DNA from: Algoriella xinjiangensis
GTDB lineage: Bacteria; Bacteroidota; Bacteroidia; Flavobacteriales; Weeksellaceae
Length of the DNA stretch: 64,000 nt
Assembly (NCBI RefSeq): GCF_900115015.1
Contig: NZ_FOUZ01000002.1
Span: 62,001 to 126,000, forward strand
Reading direction: 5' to 3'
Of the stretch, positions 34,842 through 43,497 are shown in pieces. The translations under genes and the position numbers were made by a program. Numbering within the stretch: the stretch's first letter is position 1; each line of letters opens with the position of its first letter. The notes beneath the pieces were generated by a model. It had not been told where the DNA came from and made no database searches. It saw nothing but the letters and a program-made list of their open reading frames with translations.

Positions 34842-35566
34842 TTTTTATTTTTTTGAGTATTACTCTTTGTTTTGTTTTCGTTGTATTGTTTCTTGTAATT
34901 TTCTAATTCTGTTTTCTCATCAAATTTAAAAATAGCATCTTCTTGCGCTTGTTTTTGCTCATCTTCATCCAATTCTTCTTTCATCACATCAGCTAAAGAA
35001 CCAAATTTTTCTAAAATAAAATTTTGATCAACACGATAAATCAAACCTTTCAAATTTAATTCAGGATTGATAAACGGAACTGTATTGATTGACGAATTTG
35101 TATCAATGCAAATTTCGGTTACTTTATCTTGCTCATCGTCTTTTTTAGTGATCGTGTAAACGTCACATTTTTTATCTAAAATGGTTTCCTTTTTATCTGT
35201 TTTTTTGACGATAAAAGAATTTGAAGTGTTTACAATATTAAGACTAGGATTATCAGTATTTAAAAAAGCTGAACCTAGCATGTCTTTTGTTCCTTCAAAA
35301 TCAATCTTAAAAACGCGATTATTTTCTTCTTCCGAATAAACAGAATATACATTGTCTCCAATTTTTAATGACGCATAATTGCCCATTGGCGTTTGCGTTA
35401 TCAACAAATTAGCGGCATTGTCTTTTGTCGAATAAATATTCAAAAAATCAGAATAAAAATCACTTTTTATACGATATTGAATAATGTTTTCAAACTTATA
35501 TGTTTGCATTTGTGCAAAGGATAAACTAAAAACGAATAATAAAATGATGCTAAAAGCCTTTTTCAT
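34838..35566 (-). CDS. Secreted protein of unknown function, paralogue of the upstream gene
   Basis: A 242-residue protein with a Sec signal peptide (1-18, FSLSFAQ) and no domain that I recognise. The mature part aligns to the 488-residue product of the next gene upstream: both have Y-[RK]-I near residue 30, a [KY]-K-C-[DN]-x-Y segment, then CID-x4-IN-x-V and LKGL-x2-R-x-D, then FDEK-x-E-[IL]-E and a charged C-terminal coil. Third gene of the transketolase operon; its stop overlaps the transketolase C-subunit start as ATGA. Export makes a direct role in transketolase unlikely. It may be a beta-rich envelope protein. Confidence 0.75.
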   Translation of the reverse strand: MKKAFSIILLFVFSLSFAQMQTYKFENIIQYRIKSDFYSDFLNIYSTKDNAANLLITQTPMGNYASLKIGDNVYSVYSEEENNRVFKIDFEGTKDMLGSAFLNTDNPSLNIVNTSNSFIVKKTDKKETILDKKCDVYTITKKDDEQDKVTEICIDTNSSINTVPFINPELNLKGLIYRVDQNFILEKFGSLADVMKEELDEDEQKQAQEDAIFKFDEKTELENYKKQYNENKTKSNTQKNKK

Positions 35567-35585
35567 ACGGAATGATTTTTAACGA

Positions 35586-37052
35586 TTAGTCTAAAGAATT
35601 AAGGAAAGTTGTTAGCTTTTCTTTGTCTTCTTTTGTCAATTTATCTGTTTTATTGTTAATTTCTAAAACACTTTTGCGCAACGCATTTACAGTTTCTGGT
35701 AAACCAACACTTCCACTATTATAGATGTATAAATCGCAAACTTGACCTGCGTAATTGTAAACTAAATTTCCTAAATCTTTATCAGAAAATGTTGGAATCT
35801 TCGTTTTTAAATCAGTACAATGTTTTGGTGCGATTTTTAAATATTCTTTTACATCAGGATTATTAATTGCTAAATCAATTACACTAATGTCATCTGTTTT
35901 GTATGTCGACTCATAAGGATCGTAATAATCAGCCAAAGATACCTCTGTCGCTGCATAAGCAGAATCTACAGCAGCTGCAGCGTCATCTGTCGCATCGTAA
36001 TTAGGATCATCGACTAATTTAAATGCCTTTGCGTCATCATAATATTTTTTGAAAAGCTCATTTAATTCTTTTACTTCACTTTTGTTTGCTAATTTATTCT
36101 TTTTGAATTGTTTTATCAATTGATTTGTAGAGCCTTGAGCCGTTGTAAGAGCCGTTGATCGCTCGATGTCAGGATTTCCATCAAAATCATTGTCCGTATA
36201 AACCAAATTATAGTTTAATGAAGCAATAGTCGCAAAAAGATTATTGACATTATTACTTTCTGATGATTGATATGTGTAATAATTAATAATTGGGTCTTCG
36301 TATCGATTGTCTGGTGAATAAGCTTCAACCGCTGAGGTTGTAGAATCTATATTCGACATTAGATTATCATATTCTTGTTTCTTTTTTGCAATTTCGTTTG
36401 TAAAATCTTCGATTTCTTTTTTCTCATCGAAGCTAACTTTTACATTAGAATTTGCAATACTTTGAATTGTTAATCCATTAAAATCTCCTGCATCATATCG
36501 TACTAAAAGTCCTTTTAATTTTGTTTGAGGAAATATAATACCAACATTGTTTATGGCATTTTTTTCGTCAATACATAGTGTTGATGCGTTTTCTCCTTCT
36601 ATTGTTGATGTTAATTCGTATTCATTACATTTATATCCATTGATTGTTGTAGATGAATTTAAATTTTTTATTGATAAAAATTTCTCAAATAAATTATCTG
36701 AATAGGGTTTTAAATTTTCGTCAGAAACTCCTTCGTAATAATAAGGCGCTTTAATTGATAATTGATTCTCTAAAGAATTGGCATAAACTTCGAAAAACTT
36801 GCTGTTGTTAATAAAGAAAGCATCTTTATTAAAACTTCCGTTAACATATGGACCACCTTCTGATGTTCCTAAAATAGCGTCTTTCGAAAGATATGTAACA
36901 AACAGCAAATCCTTTTGTCCTTCAAAATATGTACTATATTCCTCTGGTAAACTAATTTTGTAGCTAACTTTCTTGTCAAACGAATAGTTTTTTTCTTGCC
37001 CAAAGGCAGTCAAAGAACAAAGTGTAATAATTGAATAAAATAAGTTTTTCAT
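35586..37052 (-). CDS. Secreted protein of unknown function, larger paralogue
   Basis: A 488-residue protein with signal peptide (1-18, LTAFGQ). The first 230 residues are homologous to the 242-residue product of the next gene downstream (shared blocks GYKCNEYELTS, ATLCIDEKNAINNVG, LKGLLVRYD, FDEKKEIEDF). The rest is a second region rich in Asp, Tyr and Lys: YSPDNRYEDPIINYYTYQS, an EF-hand-like DNDFDGNPDIE (about 284-294), and several helical segments to the end. The DxDxDG-like stretch could bind calcium, by analogy only. It starts 22 bp after the transketolase N-subunit gene and ends 19 bp before the smaller paralogue. No family name can be given. Confidence 0.75.
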   Translation of the reverse strand: MKNLFYSIITLCSLTAFGQEKNYSFDKKVSYKISLPEEYSTYFEGQKDLLFVTYLSKDAILGTSEGGPYVNGSFNKDAFFINNSKFFEVYANSLENQLSIKAPYYYEGVSDENLKPYSDNLFEKFLSIKNLNSSTTINGYKCNEYELTSTIEGENASTLCIDEKNAINNVGIIFPQTKLKGLLVRYDAGDFNGLTIQSIANSNVKVSFDEKKEIEDFTNEIAKKKQEYDNLMSNIDSTTSAVEAYSPDNRYEDPIINYYTYQSSESNNVNNLFATIASLNYNLVYTDNDFDGNPDIERSTALTTAQGSTNQLIKQFKKNKLANKSEVKELNELFKKYYDDAKAFKLVDDPNYDATDDAAAAVDSAYAATEVSLADYYDPYESTYKTDDISVIDLAINNPDVKEYLKIAPKHCTDLKTKIPTFSDKDLGNLVYNYAGQVCDLYIYNSGSVGLPETVNALRKSVLEINNKTDKLTKEDKEKLTTFLNSLD

Positions 37053-37074
37053 AGTAAGTGGTTTTTGTTAGTGT

Positions 37075-37920
37075 TTAGTAATCTGTTAATTCAGTTTCTG
37101 GATTCTGAGTTAAAGCATTTTCTAATTGTTCGTCATTAGGTGCTTTTCCGTGCCAAGAGTGGCTTCCCATCATATAATCAACACCATTACCCATTTCTGT
37201 GTGTAATAAGATTGAAACTGGTTTTCCTTGTCCTGTTAACGATTTTGCTTTTTCTAAAACAGCAATAACTTTTTCTAAATCATTTCCGTTTTCTTCTTGT
37301 AAAACGATCCATCCAAAAGCTTCAAATTTAGCTTTCAAATCTCCTAATGGTAAAACTTGGTCCGTATCACCATCAATTTGACGACCATTGTAATCTACAG
37401 TTGCAATAATGTTATCTACATTTTTACCTGCAGCATACATCAAAGCTTCCCAAACTTGACCTTCTTGTAATTCACCATCACCGTGTAATGTGTAAACCAA
37501 TTTATCGTCGTTGTTTAATTTTTTTGCTTGTGCCGCACCAATTGCAACAGATAAACCTTGTCCTAAAGATCCAGATGCAATTCTGATTCCTGGTAAACCT
37601 TCGTGTGTTGTTGGGTGACCTTGTAAACGAGAATCTAATTTTCTGAATGTAGCTAATTCGCTTACTGGGAAAAATCCTGATCTTGCTAAAGTGCTATAAA
37701 AAACTGGCGATATGTGTCCGTTTGATAAAAAGAATAAATCTTCTCCTTTTCCGTCCATAGAGAAATCAGAAGAATAGCTCATTACTTTACCGTATAAAGC
37801 GGCTAAGAATTCTGCGCAACCTAATGATCCACCTGGGTGACCACTGTTTACGGCATGTACCATTCTCAAAATATCTCTCCTTGTTTGTTGTACTTGTGTT
37901 TGAAGTTCTTGAAGTGTCAT
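37075..37920 (-). CDS. Transketolase, N-terminal subunit
   Basis: A 281-residue protein equal to the thiamine-diphosphate pyrophosphate-binding domain of transketolase. NSGHPGGSLGCAEFL, SNGHISPVFY, GSLGQGLSVAIGAA, the TPP/magnesium motif GDGELQEG (147-154) ending in DYNG, and GSHSWHGKAPN are present. I start at ATG 37920 (MTLQELQTQ); the frame stays open to 37992 but that would cross the promoter box at 37943-37950. First gene of the operon that ends with the C-terminal subunit 2.2 kb downstream. Both subunits must be made in equal amounts, so the two genes between them share the transcript. Confidence 0.95.
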   Translation of the reverse strand: MTLQELQTQVQQTRRDILRMVHAVNSGHPGGSLGCAEFLAALYGKVMSYSSDFSMDGKGEDLFFLSNGHISPVFYSTLARSGFFPVSELATFRKLDSRLQGHPTTHEGLPGIRIASGSLGQGLSVAIGAAQAKKLNNDDKLVYTLHGDGELQEGQVWEALMYAAGKNVDNIIATVDYNGRQIDGDTDQVLPLGDLKAKFEAFGWIVLQEENGNDLEKVIAVLEKAKSLTGQGKPVSILLHTEMGNGVDYMMGSHSWHGKAPNDEQLENALTQNPETELTDY

Positions 37921-37942
37921 TGTTTGTTTATAAAAATTTACA

Positions 37943-37969
37943 CAAAAATAATCTTTTTTTGAACGGCAA
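37943..37969 (-). promoter_or_regulatory. Promoter of the transketolase operon (TTG-N16-TATTTTTG)
   Basis: On the minus strand TTG (37969-37967) is followed by 16 bp and TATTTTTG (37950-37943). The spacer is one base shorter than the usual range. Confidence 0.6.
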
Positions 37970-38041
37970 AAAAATGATAAAACGCAAATCACTACAATTG
38001 GGGATAAGAATTTTTAGGTTTTCTAATTGAGGTATATTTTA

Positions 38042-38077
38042 ACCAAAAAAGACGAACAATTGTTCGTCTTTTTTGGT
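38042..38077. terminator. Terminator of the symporter-proC operon, 36-bp palindrome
   Basis: A perfect 18-bp-arm palindrome, ACCAAAAAAGACGAACAA and its complement with zero spacer; 46 bp after the last gene of the minus-strand operon. Confidence 0.85.
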
Positions 38078-38123
38078 CTCTATTTATCTTGTTAAGCGTA
38101 ATGTTAATATGCTAGAAATGTGA

Positions 38124-38366
38124 TTAATCTTCTACATGCCATTCGCCACGATGAGGAATTAATGCGTCACGAACTTTTAACATTTCTGATTCTACTACAA
38201 TTAAATAAGCTACTGCATATTCTGGCTCAACTTCTACAAATTCAGAAAAAGTACTTTGTAAGTTTTCTTTTTCTGCAAATTGTTTTAAATGTATTGCATG
38301 ATGTTTTGCAGTTGGTAGCGCATCAGGACCATAAAAATCCCAAATTAATTTTAATTTCTTTTCCAT
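38124..38366 (-). CDS. Small conserved-looking cytoplasmic protein after proC
   Basis: An 80-residue protein that I do not recognise by name. It has GPDALPTAKHHAIHLKQFAE with three closely spaced His, a middle helix and the C-terminus IPHRGEWHVED. The start ATG 38366 is one base after the proC stop (TAAaATG), which supports a real translated gene. The frame extends upstream into proC, but that start is less likely. Third gene of the symporter-proC unit. The His-rich segment and the absence of membrane segments suggest a soluble, possibly metal- or ligand-binding protein; no function is claimed. Confidence 0.7.
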   Translation of the reverse strand: MEKKLKLIWDFYGPDALPTAKHHAIHLKQFAEKENLQSTFSEFVEVEPEYAVAYLIVVESEMLKVRDALIPHRGEWHVED

Positions 38367-38367
38367 T

Positions 38368-39150
38368 TTAAATTTTTTCAAATGATGTTTTAATTCCTTT
38401 GATTAATGCAGAACTAAATCCTTGGTGTTCCATTTCATTAAGACCTGCAATTGTACAACCTTTTGGTGTTGTTACTTTGTCAATTTCTTGTTCGGGATGC
38501 AAACCATTTTCAATTAATAATTCGGCAGCACCTTTTACAGTTTGTGTTACAATTTTTGTAGCTGTTTGTGCATCAAAACCAATTTCTATTCCGCCTTGTA
38601 TCATTGCGCGTATAAATCGTAAAACATACGCAATTCCACAAGCACCAATTACAGTTGCAGCATTCATTAATTCTTCGTTAATGATAACTGTTTCTCCTAT
38701 CGGATTAAAAATTGTTTTAATTTCTTCAACAATATTTACATCTTTATTATTACCACAAATACAAGTGATAGATTCTTCTACAGCGGCAGCAGTATTTGGC
38801 ATTCCTCTAAAAATAGTCATTCCGTTAGGTAAAATATCTTCGTAGGTTTTTAAAGAAACTCCAGTCGCAACAGAAATTAAAATTTTATTGGGCGTAAAAT
38901 CATTTTTTAATTGTTCTAAAACTTCAACAACTTTATAAGGTTTTACGCAAAGCAAAATATAATCGGCTTCTTTTATTGCAAAATGATTGTCATTTGTAAT
39001 AATTACACCATCTTTTTTTAGATGTTCTATTTGAATTAAATTATTACGCGTTGCAATAATTTGTTCAGGTAAAAATGCTTTATTTTTTATTAAACCTTCG
39101 GCAATTGCAATTCCTAAATTACCAGCTCCGATAATAGCTATTTTTTTCAT
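38368..39150 (-). CDS. proC: Pyrroline-5-carboxylate reductase
   Basis: A 260-residue NAD(P)H enzyme that makes proline from pyrroline-5-carboxylate. The Rossmann N-terminus is IAIIGAGNLGIAIAEGLI. CVKPYKVVEVLEQL, FRGMPNTAAAVEESITCICG (substrate loop) and the C-terminal dimerisation signature VTTPKGCTIAGLNEMEHQG are diagnostic. It lies 19 bp after the sodium:solute symporter gene. A plausible reading is that the symporter takes up proline or a related solute, which would fit with proline metabolism, but its substrate is not proven. Confidence 0.95.
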   Translation of the reverse strand: MKKIAIIGAGNLGIAIAEGLIKNKAFLPEQIIATRNNLIQIEHLKKDGVIITNDNHFAIKEADYILLCVKPYKVVEVLEQLKNDFTPNKILISVATGVSLKTYEDILPNGMTIFRGMPNTAAAVEESITCICGNNKDVNIVEEIKTIFNPIGETVIINEELMNAATVIGACGIAYVLRFIRAMIQGGIEIGFDAQTATKIVTQTVKGAAELLIENGLHPEQEIDKVTTPKGCTIAGLNEMEHQGFSSALIKGIKTSFEKI

Positions 39151-39169
39151 AGGTAGTAGATTATGTTTT

Positions 39170-40702
39170 TTATGATGTGATTTGTGTCGTCTGTTTTGTA
39201 CTCACCAACCATAAACCGATAAATGTTAATAAACCATTTAAAATGATTAATTCAACACCAATTCTATAATCGGTAAAATTAACAACTAATTGATTTATTA
39301 AATAAGTACAAATTGGTGCTAAAATAGCAACAGTTATGATTGAGTATTTTTTATTAATGTTACGTTTTGTTAAAATTCCGAAAGCAAATAAACCTAATAA
39401 TGGACCGTATGTATAACCTGCAATTTCCATTACCAAGTAAACAATAGATTTATTGTTAATAACTTTAAACATCATAATCAAAGCGAAGAATACGATTGTG
39501 AAAATTAAATGAACTCGAATTCTAATTTTCTTTTTTTCTTTTTCTGTTTTTGTATTGTCTTCATTTATATTTAATAAATCAACACAATATGAACTTGTAA
39601 CGGCTGTTAATGCACCATCGGCAGAAGGAAATAAAGCAGAGATTAATCCAATAATAAAAACTATAGAAATAATCATCGGGATATGATGTCCTGAAAGCGA
39701 AAGTGCAGGAAACATATCGTCGCCCATAATATCTTGTCCAAATTGTGTCATAAAGAAACCATCGGTAGTGTAAAATCCACCTTCTTGCATGGCATACAAA
39801 TACAATAATCCACCTAAGAAAAGAAAGGCAAGATTTACGATTAATAATGTTCCAGCAAATGTCAACATGTTTTTCTTTGCGTTGTGTAAATTATCAACAG
39901 AAATATTTTTTTGCATCATTTCTTGATCCAATCCAGTCATTGCAATTGTAATAAACATTCCACCTAAAATTGTTTTCAAGAAAAATGTCTTCGAATTTGG
40001 ATCCAAATTAATAAAATGTGTGTAATTTTTAGCTTGCATAATATCATAGGCTTGACCAACAGAAAGATTAAGATGCGATAAAATAAACCAAATACAAGCA
40101 ATTAAACTTATAATCATAAATGAAGTTTGCAAGGTGTCGGTTACTACAATTGTTTTTACGCCACCTTCAAACGTGTAGAGTAAAATCATTAATAATAATA
40201 CAAAAGTTGTGACCCAAAATGGTACGCCAAGATTGTCTAATAAAAAGATTTGCAATACGTTTACTACTAAATATAAGCGCGCTGTTGCACCAATTCCTCT
40301 TGAAATGATAAAAAACACCGAGCCTATTTTGTGCGCTTCAACATTAAAACGTCTTCCTAAATAGGTGTATATCGATGTCAAATTCATTTTGTAGTAAAGC
40401 GGTAATAATACGCCAGCAACGATAAAATAACCAAGAAAAAACCCGATTACCATCATATAATATTCAAAACCACCGTAGATATATTCGGTCCCCGTTAATT
40501 TACCAACCGTTCCTGGAACAGAAATAAAGGTAACGCCACTTAAACTTGTTCCAATCATTCCGAAAGCAACTAACCACCATTTACTTTTTTTATTTCCGTT
40601 AAAAAAAGATTGATTGTCCGAATTTCTACTCGTGAAATAAGAGATAACTAAAAGACCTACAAAGTATACGATAACACAAAGTAGTAAAATTGTTGAGTTC
40701 AT
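39170..40702 (-). CDS. Sodium:solute symporter (SSS family)
   Basis: A 510-residue membrane transporter with about 13 transmembrane helices. The early motif ...GTSLSGVTFISVPGTVG... after SKWWLVAFGMIG is the sodium-binding TM2 region of the SSS family. FEGGVKTIVVTDTLQTSFMI and the ALFPSADGALTAVTSSYCVDL segment (TM9 region) are also typical. The family carries proline, sugars, pantothenate, iodide or sialic acid with sodium. The substrate cannot be read here; proC downstream makes proline a reasonable guess. A perfect -7 box lies 22 bp upstream. Confidence 0.9.
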   Translation of the reverse strand: MNSTILLLCVIVYFVGLLVISYFTSRNSDNQSFFNGNKKSKWWLVAFGMIGTSLSGVTFISVPGTVGKLTGTEYIYGGFEYYMMVIGFFLGYFIVAGVLLPLYYKMNLTSIYTYLGRRFNVEAHKIGSVFFIISRGIGATARLYLVVNVLQIFLLDNLGVPFWVTTFVLLLMILLYTFEGGVKTIVVTDTLQTSFMIISLIACIWFILSHLNLSVGQAYDIMQAKNYTHFINLDPNSKTFFLKTILGGMFITIAMTGLDQEMMQKNISVDNLHNAKKNMLTFAGTLLIVNLAFLFLGGLLYLYAMQEGGFYTTDGFFMTQFGQDIMGDDMFPALSLSGHHIPMIISIVFIIGLISALFPSADGALTAVTSSYCVDLLNINEDNTKTEKEKKKIRIRVHLIFTIVFFALIMMFKVINNKSIVYLVMEIAGYTYGPLLGLFAFGILTKRNINKKYSIITVAILAPICTYLINQLVVNFTDYRIGVELIILNGLLTFIGLWLVSTKQTTQITS

Positions 40703-40723
40703 AATTTATTTAGTAAATAATTC

Positions 40724-40731
40724 CAAATTTA
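40724..40731 (-). promoter_or_regulatory. -7 box TAAATTTG for the symporter operon
   Basis: A perfect TAnnTTTG box on the minus strand, 21 bp before the symporter start. Confidence 0.55.
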
Positions 40732-40779
40732 ATATTTTTGAGGATATAAGGACATATAAATTTCAAACAGATAAAATTG

Positions 40780-40787
40780 TAAATTTG
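40780..40787 (+). promoter_or_regulatory. -7 box TAAATTTG for recR
   Basis: A perfect TAnnTTTG box 22 bp before the recR ATG; no -33 TTG. Confidence 0.55.
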
Positions 40788-40809
40788 TCGTCTATAATTT
40801 TTTGAATAA

Positions 40810-41424
40810 ATGAATTACCCAAGCAAGGTTTTAGAGAAAGCTGTAGAAGAAATGTCGAATTTACCAGGAATAGGAAAACGTACGGCTTTACGACTTGTTT
40901 TGCATATGTTAAATCGTCCAAAATCGCAGACGGTTGCCTTATCCGAAGCACTTTCGCATTTGATGGTTGATATAAAATATTGCCAACAATGTCATACAAT
41001 TTCGGATCAAGATATTTGTGAAATTTGTAGTAATCAATTGCGCGACGAATCTGTGATTTGTGTTGTAGAAGACGTGCGCGATGTAATGGCAATAGAAAAT
41101 ACAGGACAATTTAAAGGTAAATATCACGTTTTAGGAGGGAAGATCTCACCTATGGAAGGAATTGGACCTGGACAATTAAATATTCAAACATTAATTGATC
41201 GCGTTCAGCATGAAAATGTGAAGGAAATAATTTTTGCTTTAAGCTCGACAATGGAAGGTGACACAACGGTTTTCTATTTGTATCGACAATTAAAAAATAC
41301 ACAAATTATTTTTTCTACAATAGCAAGAGGTCTAGGAGTAGGTGATGAGTTAGAGTATGCAGATGAGGCAACTTTGGTTCGCTCTATTCAGCATCGAATA
41401 CCGTACACTGAAAATAAATTTTAA
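40810..41424 (+). CDS. recR: Recombination mediator RecR
   Basis: A 204-residue protein that with RecO (and RecF) loads RecA at gaps. Helix-hairpin-helix [16 protein letters not shown], a four-cysteine zinc finger (Cys58, Cys61, Cys70, Cys73 in YCQQCHT...ICEIC), the Toprim core with [15 protein letters not shown] and [15 protein letters not shown], and the C-terminal [16 protein letters not shown] are all present. The GT2 glycosyltransferase gene begins at its stop codon (TAATG), so the two are translationally coupled although functionally unrelated. Confidence 0.96.
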   Translation: MNYPSKVLEKAVEEMSNLPGIGKRTALRLVLHMLNRPKSQTVALSEALSHLMVDIKYCQQCHTISDQDICEICSNQLRDESVICVVEDVRDVMAIENTGQFKGKYHVLGGKISPMEGIGPGQLNIQTLIDRVQHENVKEIIFALSSTMEGDTTVFYLYRQLKNTQIIFSTIARGLGVGDELEYADEATLVRSIQHRIPYTENKF

Positions 41425-42494
41425 TGAAATTATCCATTGTTATTGTAAGTTATAACGCACCAAAACATTTAGAAATTTGTCTTGATTCGTGTCAAGAAGC
41501 ACTTAAAAATTGTGAAGGTGAGATTATAGTGGTCGATAACAATTCGTCGGAAATTGATTTTGAATCCTTAAAAAAAATCTATCCAACGATTAAATATTTA
41601 CTGCAAACAGAAAATTTGGGTTTTGCAAAAGCCAATAATATTGGAGTAGAAAATGCGTTGGGCGATTATATTTTAATTCTTAATCCTGATACAATTATTC
41701 CTGAAGATATTTTTCTAAAATTAATAGATTTTCATCAATCCAAAGATAAAATAGGATTGGTTGGTGTTCGATTAATTGATACAAACGGAAACTTTCATCC
41801 CGAATCTAAACGTAATATTCCGACAGCCAAAAACTCGTTTTCAAAGCTTTTTAAAAGACTTAATAAATCGACATCAAATAATTATTATAAGTTAGAAGTT
41901 GATGAATTTGAAACAGCGCCTTGCGAAATTTTAGTTGGTGCTTTTATGTTTACAACGAAACAAATTTATCAAGAAATTGGTGGATTTGATGCACGTTATT
42001 TTATGTATGGCGAAGATATTGATATTTCGTATAGTGCAGAATTAGCAGGATATACAAACTATTATAAAGGCGATATAACGGTTTTACATTATAAAGGCGA
42101 AAGTACAAAACGAGATAAAAAATATTTTAAAATATTTTTTGAAGCAATGATGATTTTTCTGGCGAAATACTACAAAGATAATTGGTTAAATTATCAAGTT
42201 TTAAGAGCAGGAATTGCTGTAAAGTATTGTGTAGAGATGATAAAATTTAATTTATCAAATCAGTCAAATCAGCAAAAAGTTGAGGTAAATAAAAATGAGT
42301 TGAATTGGATTAATCAACTTTCTGAACTTAAAAATCAGCAGAATCAAAACATTGTTTTAGATGCCGAACGATTTTCTTATCAAGAAATATTGTCGATTAT
42401 ATCGCAATACAACTCATCAAATACGTCTTTTTATATTCATTCCAAAAACAAAAATTATGTAATTGGCGACGATAAAAAAGTTATTAGTATTTAA
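41424..42494 (+). CDS. Glycosyltransferase family 2
   Basis: A 356-residue GT-A glycosyltransferase. The N-terminus SIVIVSYNAPKHLEICLDS, IIVVDNNSS and NLGFAKANNIG is the nucleotide-sugar fold, NPDT (about 91-94) is the DxD-equivalent, and LVGAFMFTTKQ followed by GGFDARYFMYGEDIDISY is the acceptor/catalytic ED motif. It resembles rhamnosyl-type GT2 enzymes of O-antigen or exopolysaccharide synthesis, but the sugar is unknown. It is coupled to recR by a one-base overlap and ends 2 bp from the convergent His-rich lipoprotein gene. The C-terminal 80 residues are polar and Gln/Asn-rich and outside the catalytic domain. Confidence 0.9.
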   Translation: MKLSIVIVSYNAPKHLEICLDSCQEALKNCEGEIIVVDNNSSEIDFESLKKIYPTIKYLLQTENLGFAKANNIGVENALGDYILILNPDTIIPEDIFLKLIDFHQSKDKIGLVGVRLIDTNGNFHPESKRNIPTAKNSFSKLFKRLNKSTSNNYYKLEVDEFETAPCEILVGAFMFTTKQIYQEIGGFDARYFMYGEDIDISYSAELAGYTNYYKGDITVLHYKGESTKRDKKYFKIFFEAMMIFLAKYYKDNWLNYQVLRAGIAVKYCVEMIKFNLSNQSNQQKVEVNKNELNWINQLSELKNQQNQNIVLDAERFSYQEILSIISQYNSSNTSFYIHSKNKNYVIGDDKKVISI

Positions 42495-42496
42495 AA

Positions 42497-42760
42497 TTAT
42501 TTTTTAGCTACGCTATCTTTTTTCTCTGTAACATGCATTTCTACAGTTTTTGTAGAATCTTTAGCTTCAGCTTTTTCTTCGTGTTTAGCTTCTTCAGCAT
42601 GTCCTTCATGTGCTTCTTCGGCAGCATGACTTTTATGGTGCATTTCTTCTGCAGTAGCAGTTTCATGCTCTAATTTAACCACACCGTGATTAACACCTGG
42701 TTTAGAATTACAAGAAGTTGCAAATGCAGCCAAAGCTACTATAAGAGTTAATTTTTTCAT
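42497..42760 (-). CDS. Small His/Glu-rich lipoprotein
   Basis: An 87-residue protein with a lipoprotein-type signal ending in a cysteine (FATSC, Cys17); position -3 is Ala, weaker than Leu. The mature part has about ten His among Glu and Lys (MHHKSHAAEEAHEGHAEEAK), a composition often seen in proteins that bind Zn, Ni or Cu, but no family is recognised. Start ATG 42760; a TTG further out is less likely. A -7 box lies 50 bp upstream. It converges on the GT2 gene with a 2-bp gap. Confidence 0.7.
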   Translation of the reverse strand: MKKLTLIVALAAFATSCNSKPGVNHGVVKLEHETATAEEMHHKSHAAEEAHEGHAEEAKHEEKAEAKDSTKTVEMHVTEKKDSVAKK

Positions 42761-42810
42761 GTCGTACAAAATTTATTGTAAGGATATATTATGTTTGATA
42801 ATTGTTTTGA

Positions 42811-42818
42811 CAAAATTA
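42811..42818 (-). promoter_or_regulatory. -7 box TAATTTTG for the His-rich lipoprotein gene
   Basis: A perfect TAnnTTTG box on the minus strand; it would give a leader of about 45 nt. Confidence 0.45.
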
Positions 42819-42846
42819 GTTAAAAACATTGATTTAATTAACTGAT

Positions 42847-43497
42847 TTATTTCAATTGTGCAATTTTCTGAATTCCACCTTTTGTTTTATCACCAACTTT
42901 TACATTAATCTCAGTTCCCAGTGGTAAAAAGATATCTACACGAGAACCAAATTTGATAAAACCGTATTCTTTTCCAGCAACAGCAGTGTCATTGTCTTTG
43001 CTATAACAAACAATTCTACGTGCAACAGCGCCAGCAATTTGTCTAAATAATATTTTTGTATGATCTGCATTTTCTACAACCACAGTTGTTCTTTCATTCA
43101 ATTCTGATGATTTTGGATGAAATGCTACCAAAAATTTACCTGGATGATATTTAGAATAAATAACTTTTCCGTTAACTGGATAACGCGTTACATGTACATT
43201 AAGTGGAGTCATGAAAATAGAAAGTTGAATACATTTTTGATTCAAAAATTCTGTTTCAAAAACTTCTTCTAATACCACTACTTTTCCGTCAACTGGTGCA
43301 ATAACGCAATTTTCTGACGAATCTGATTCGCGAATTGGATTACGAAAAAACCAAACAACAAATCCGTATAAGATCCATAATGGTAATGCAAAGTAAAATC
43401 CATAAACTGGGAAAAAGTAATTTAATACTCCCGTTAAGATTGCAAATAAAATTAAGCAACCAATTAAAATAGCTGTTCCTTCTCTGTGAAGCTTCAT
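42847..43497 (-). CDS. psd: Phosphatidylserine decarboxylase
   Basis: A 216-residue membrane-associated pyruvoyl enzyme that makes phosphatidylethanolamine. Two N-terminal transmembrane segments are followed by VIAPVDGKVV and the conserved FMTPLNVHVTRYPVNGKV. Self-cleavage at KFGSRVDIF (Gly184-Ser185) would produce the alpha chain with its pyruvoyl group. The short length (about 215) matches the PSD-A form common in Bacteroidota. It starts 4 bp inside the 3' end of cdsA (ATGA overlap), so both phospholipid genes are coupled. Confidence 0.95.
   Translation of the reverse strand: MKLHREGTAILIGCLILFAILTGVLNYFFPVYGFYFALPLWILYGFVVWFFRNPIRESDSSENCVIAPVDGKVVVLEEVFETEFLNQKCIQLSIFMTPLNVHVTRYPVNGKVIYSKYHPGKFLVAFHPKSSELNERTTVVVENADHTKILFRQIAGAVARRIVCYSKDNDTAVAGKEYGFIKFGSRVDIFLPLGTEINVKVGDKTKGGIQKIAQLK

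Noticed and set aside
33897-37920. Split transketolase as a frameshifted or broken gene
   Set aside because: Each part has its own start, complete motifs and family-typical length; two-subunit transketolases are normal.
38399-38845. 148-codon plus-strand frame opposite proC
   Set aside because: Antisense shadow with no recognisable features.
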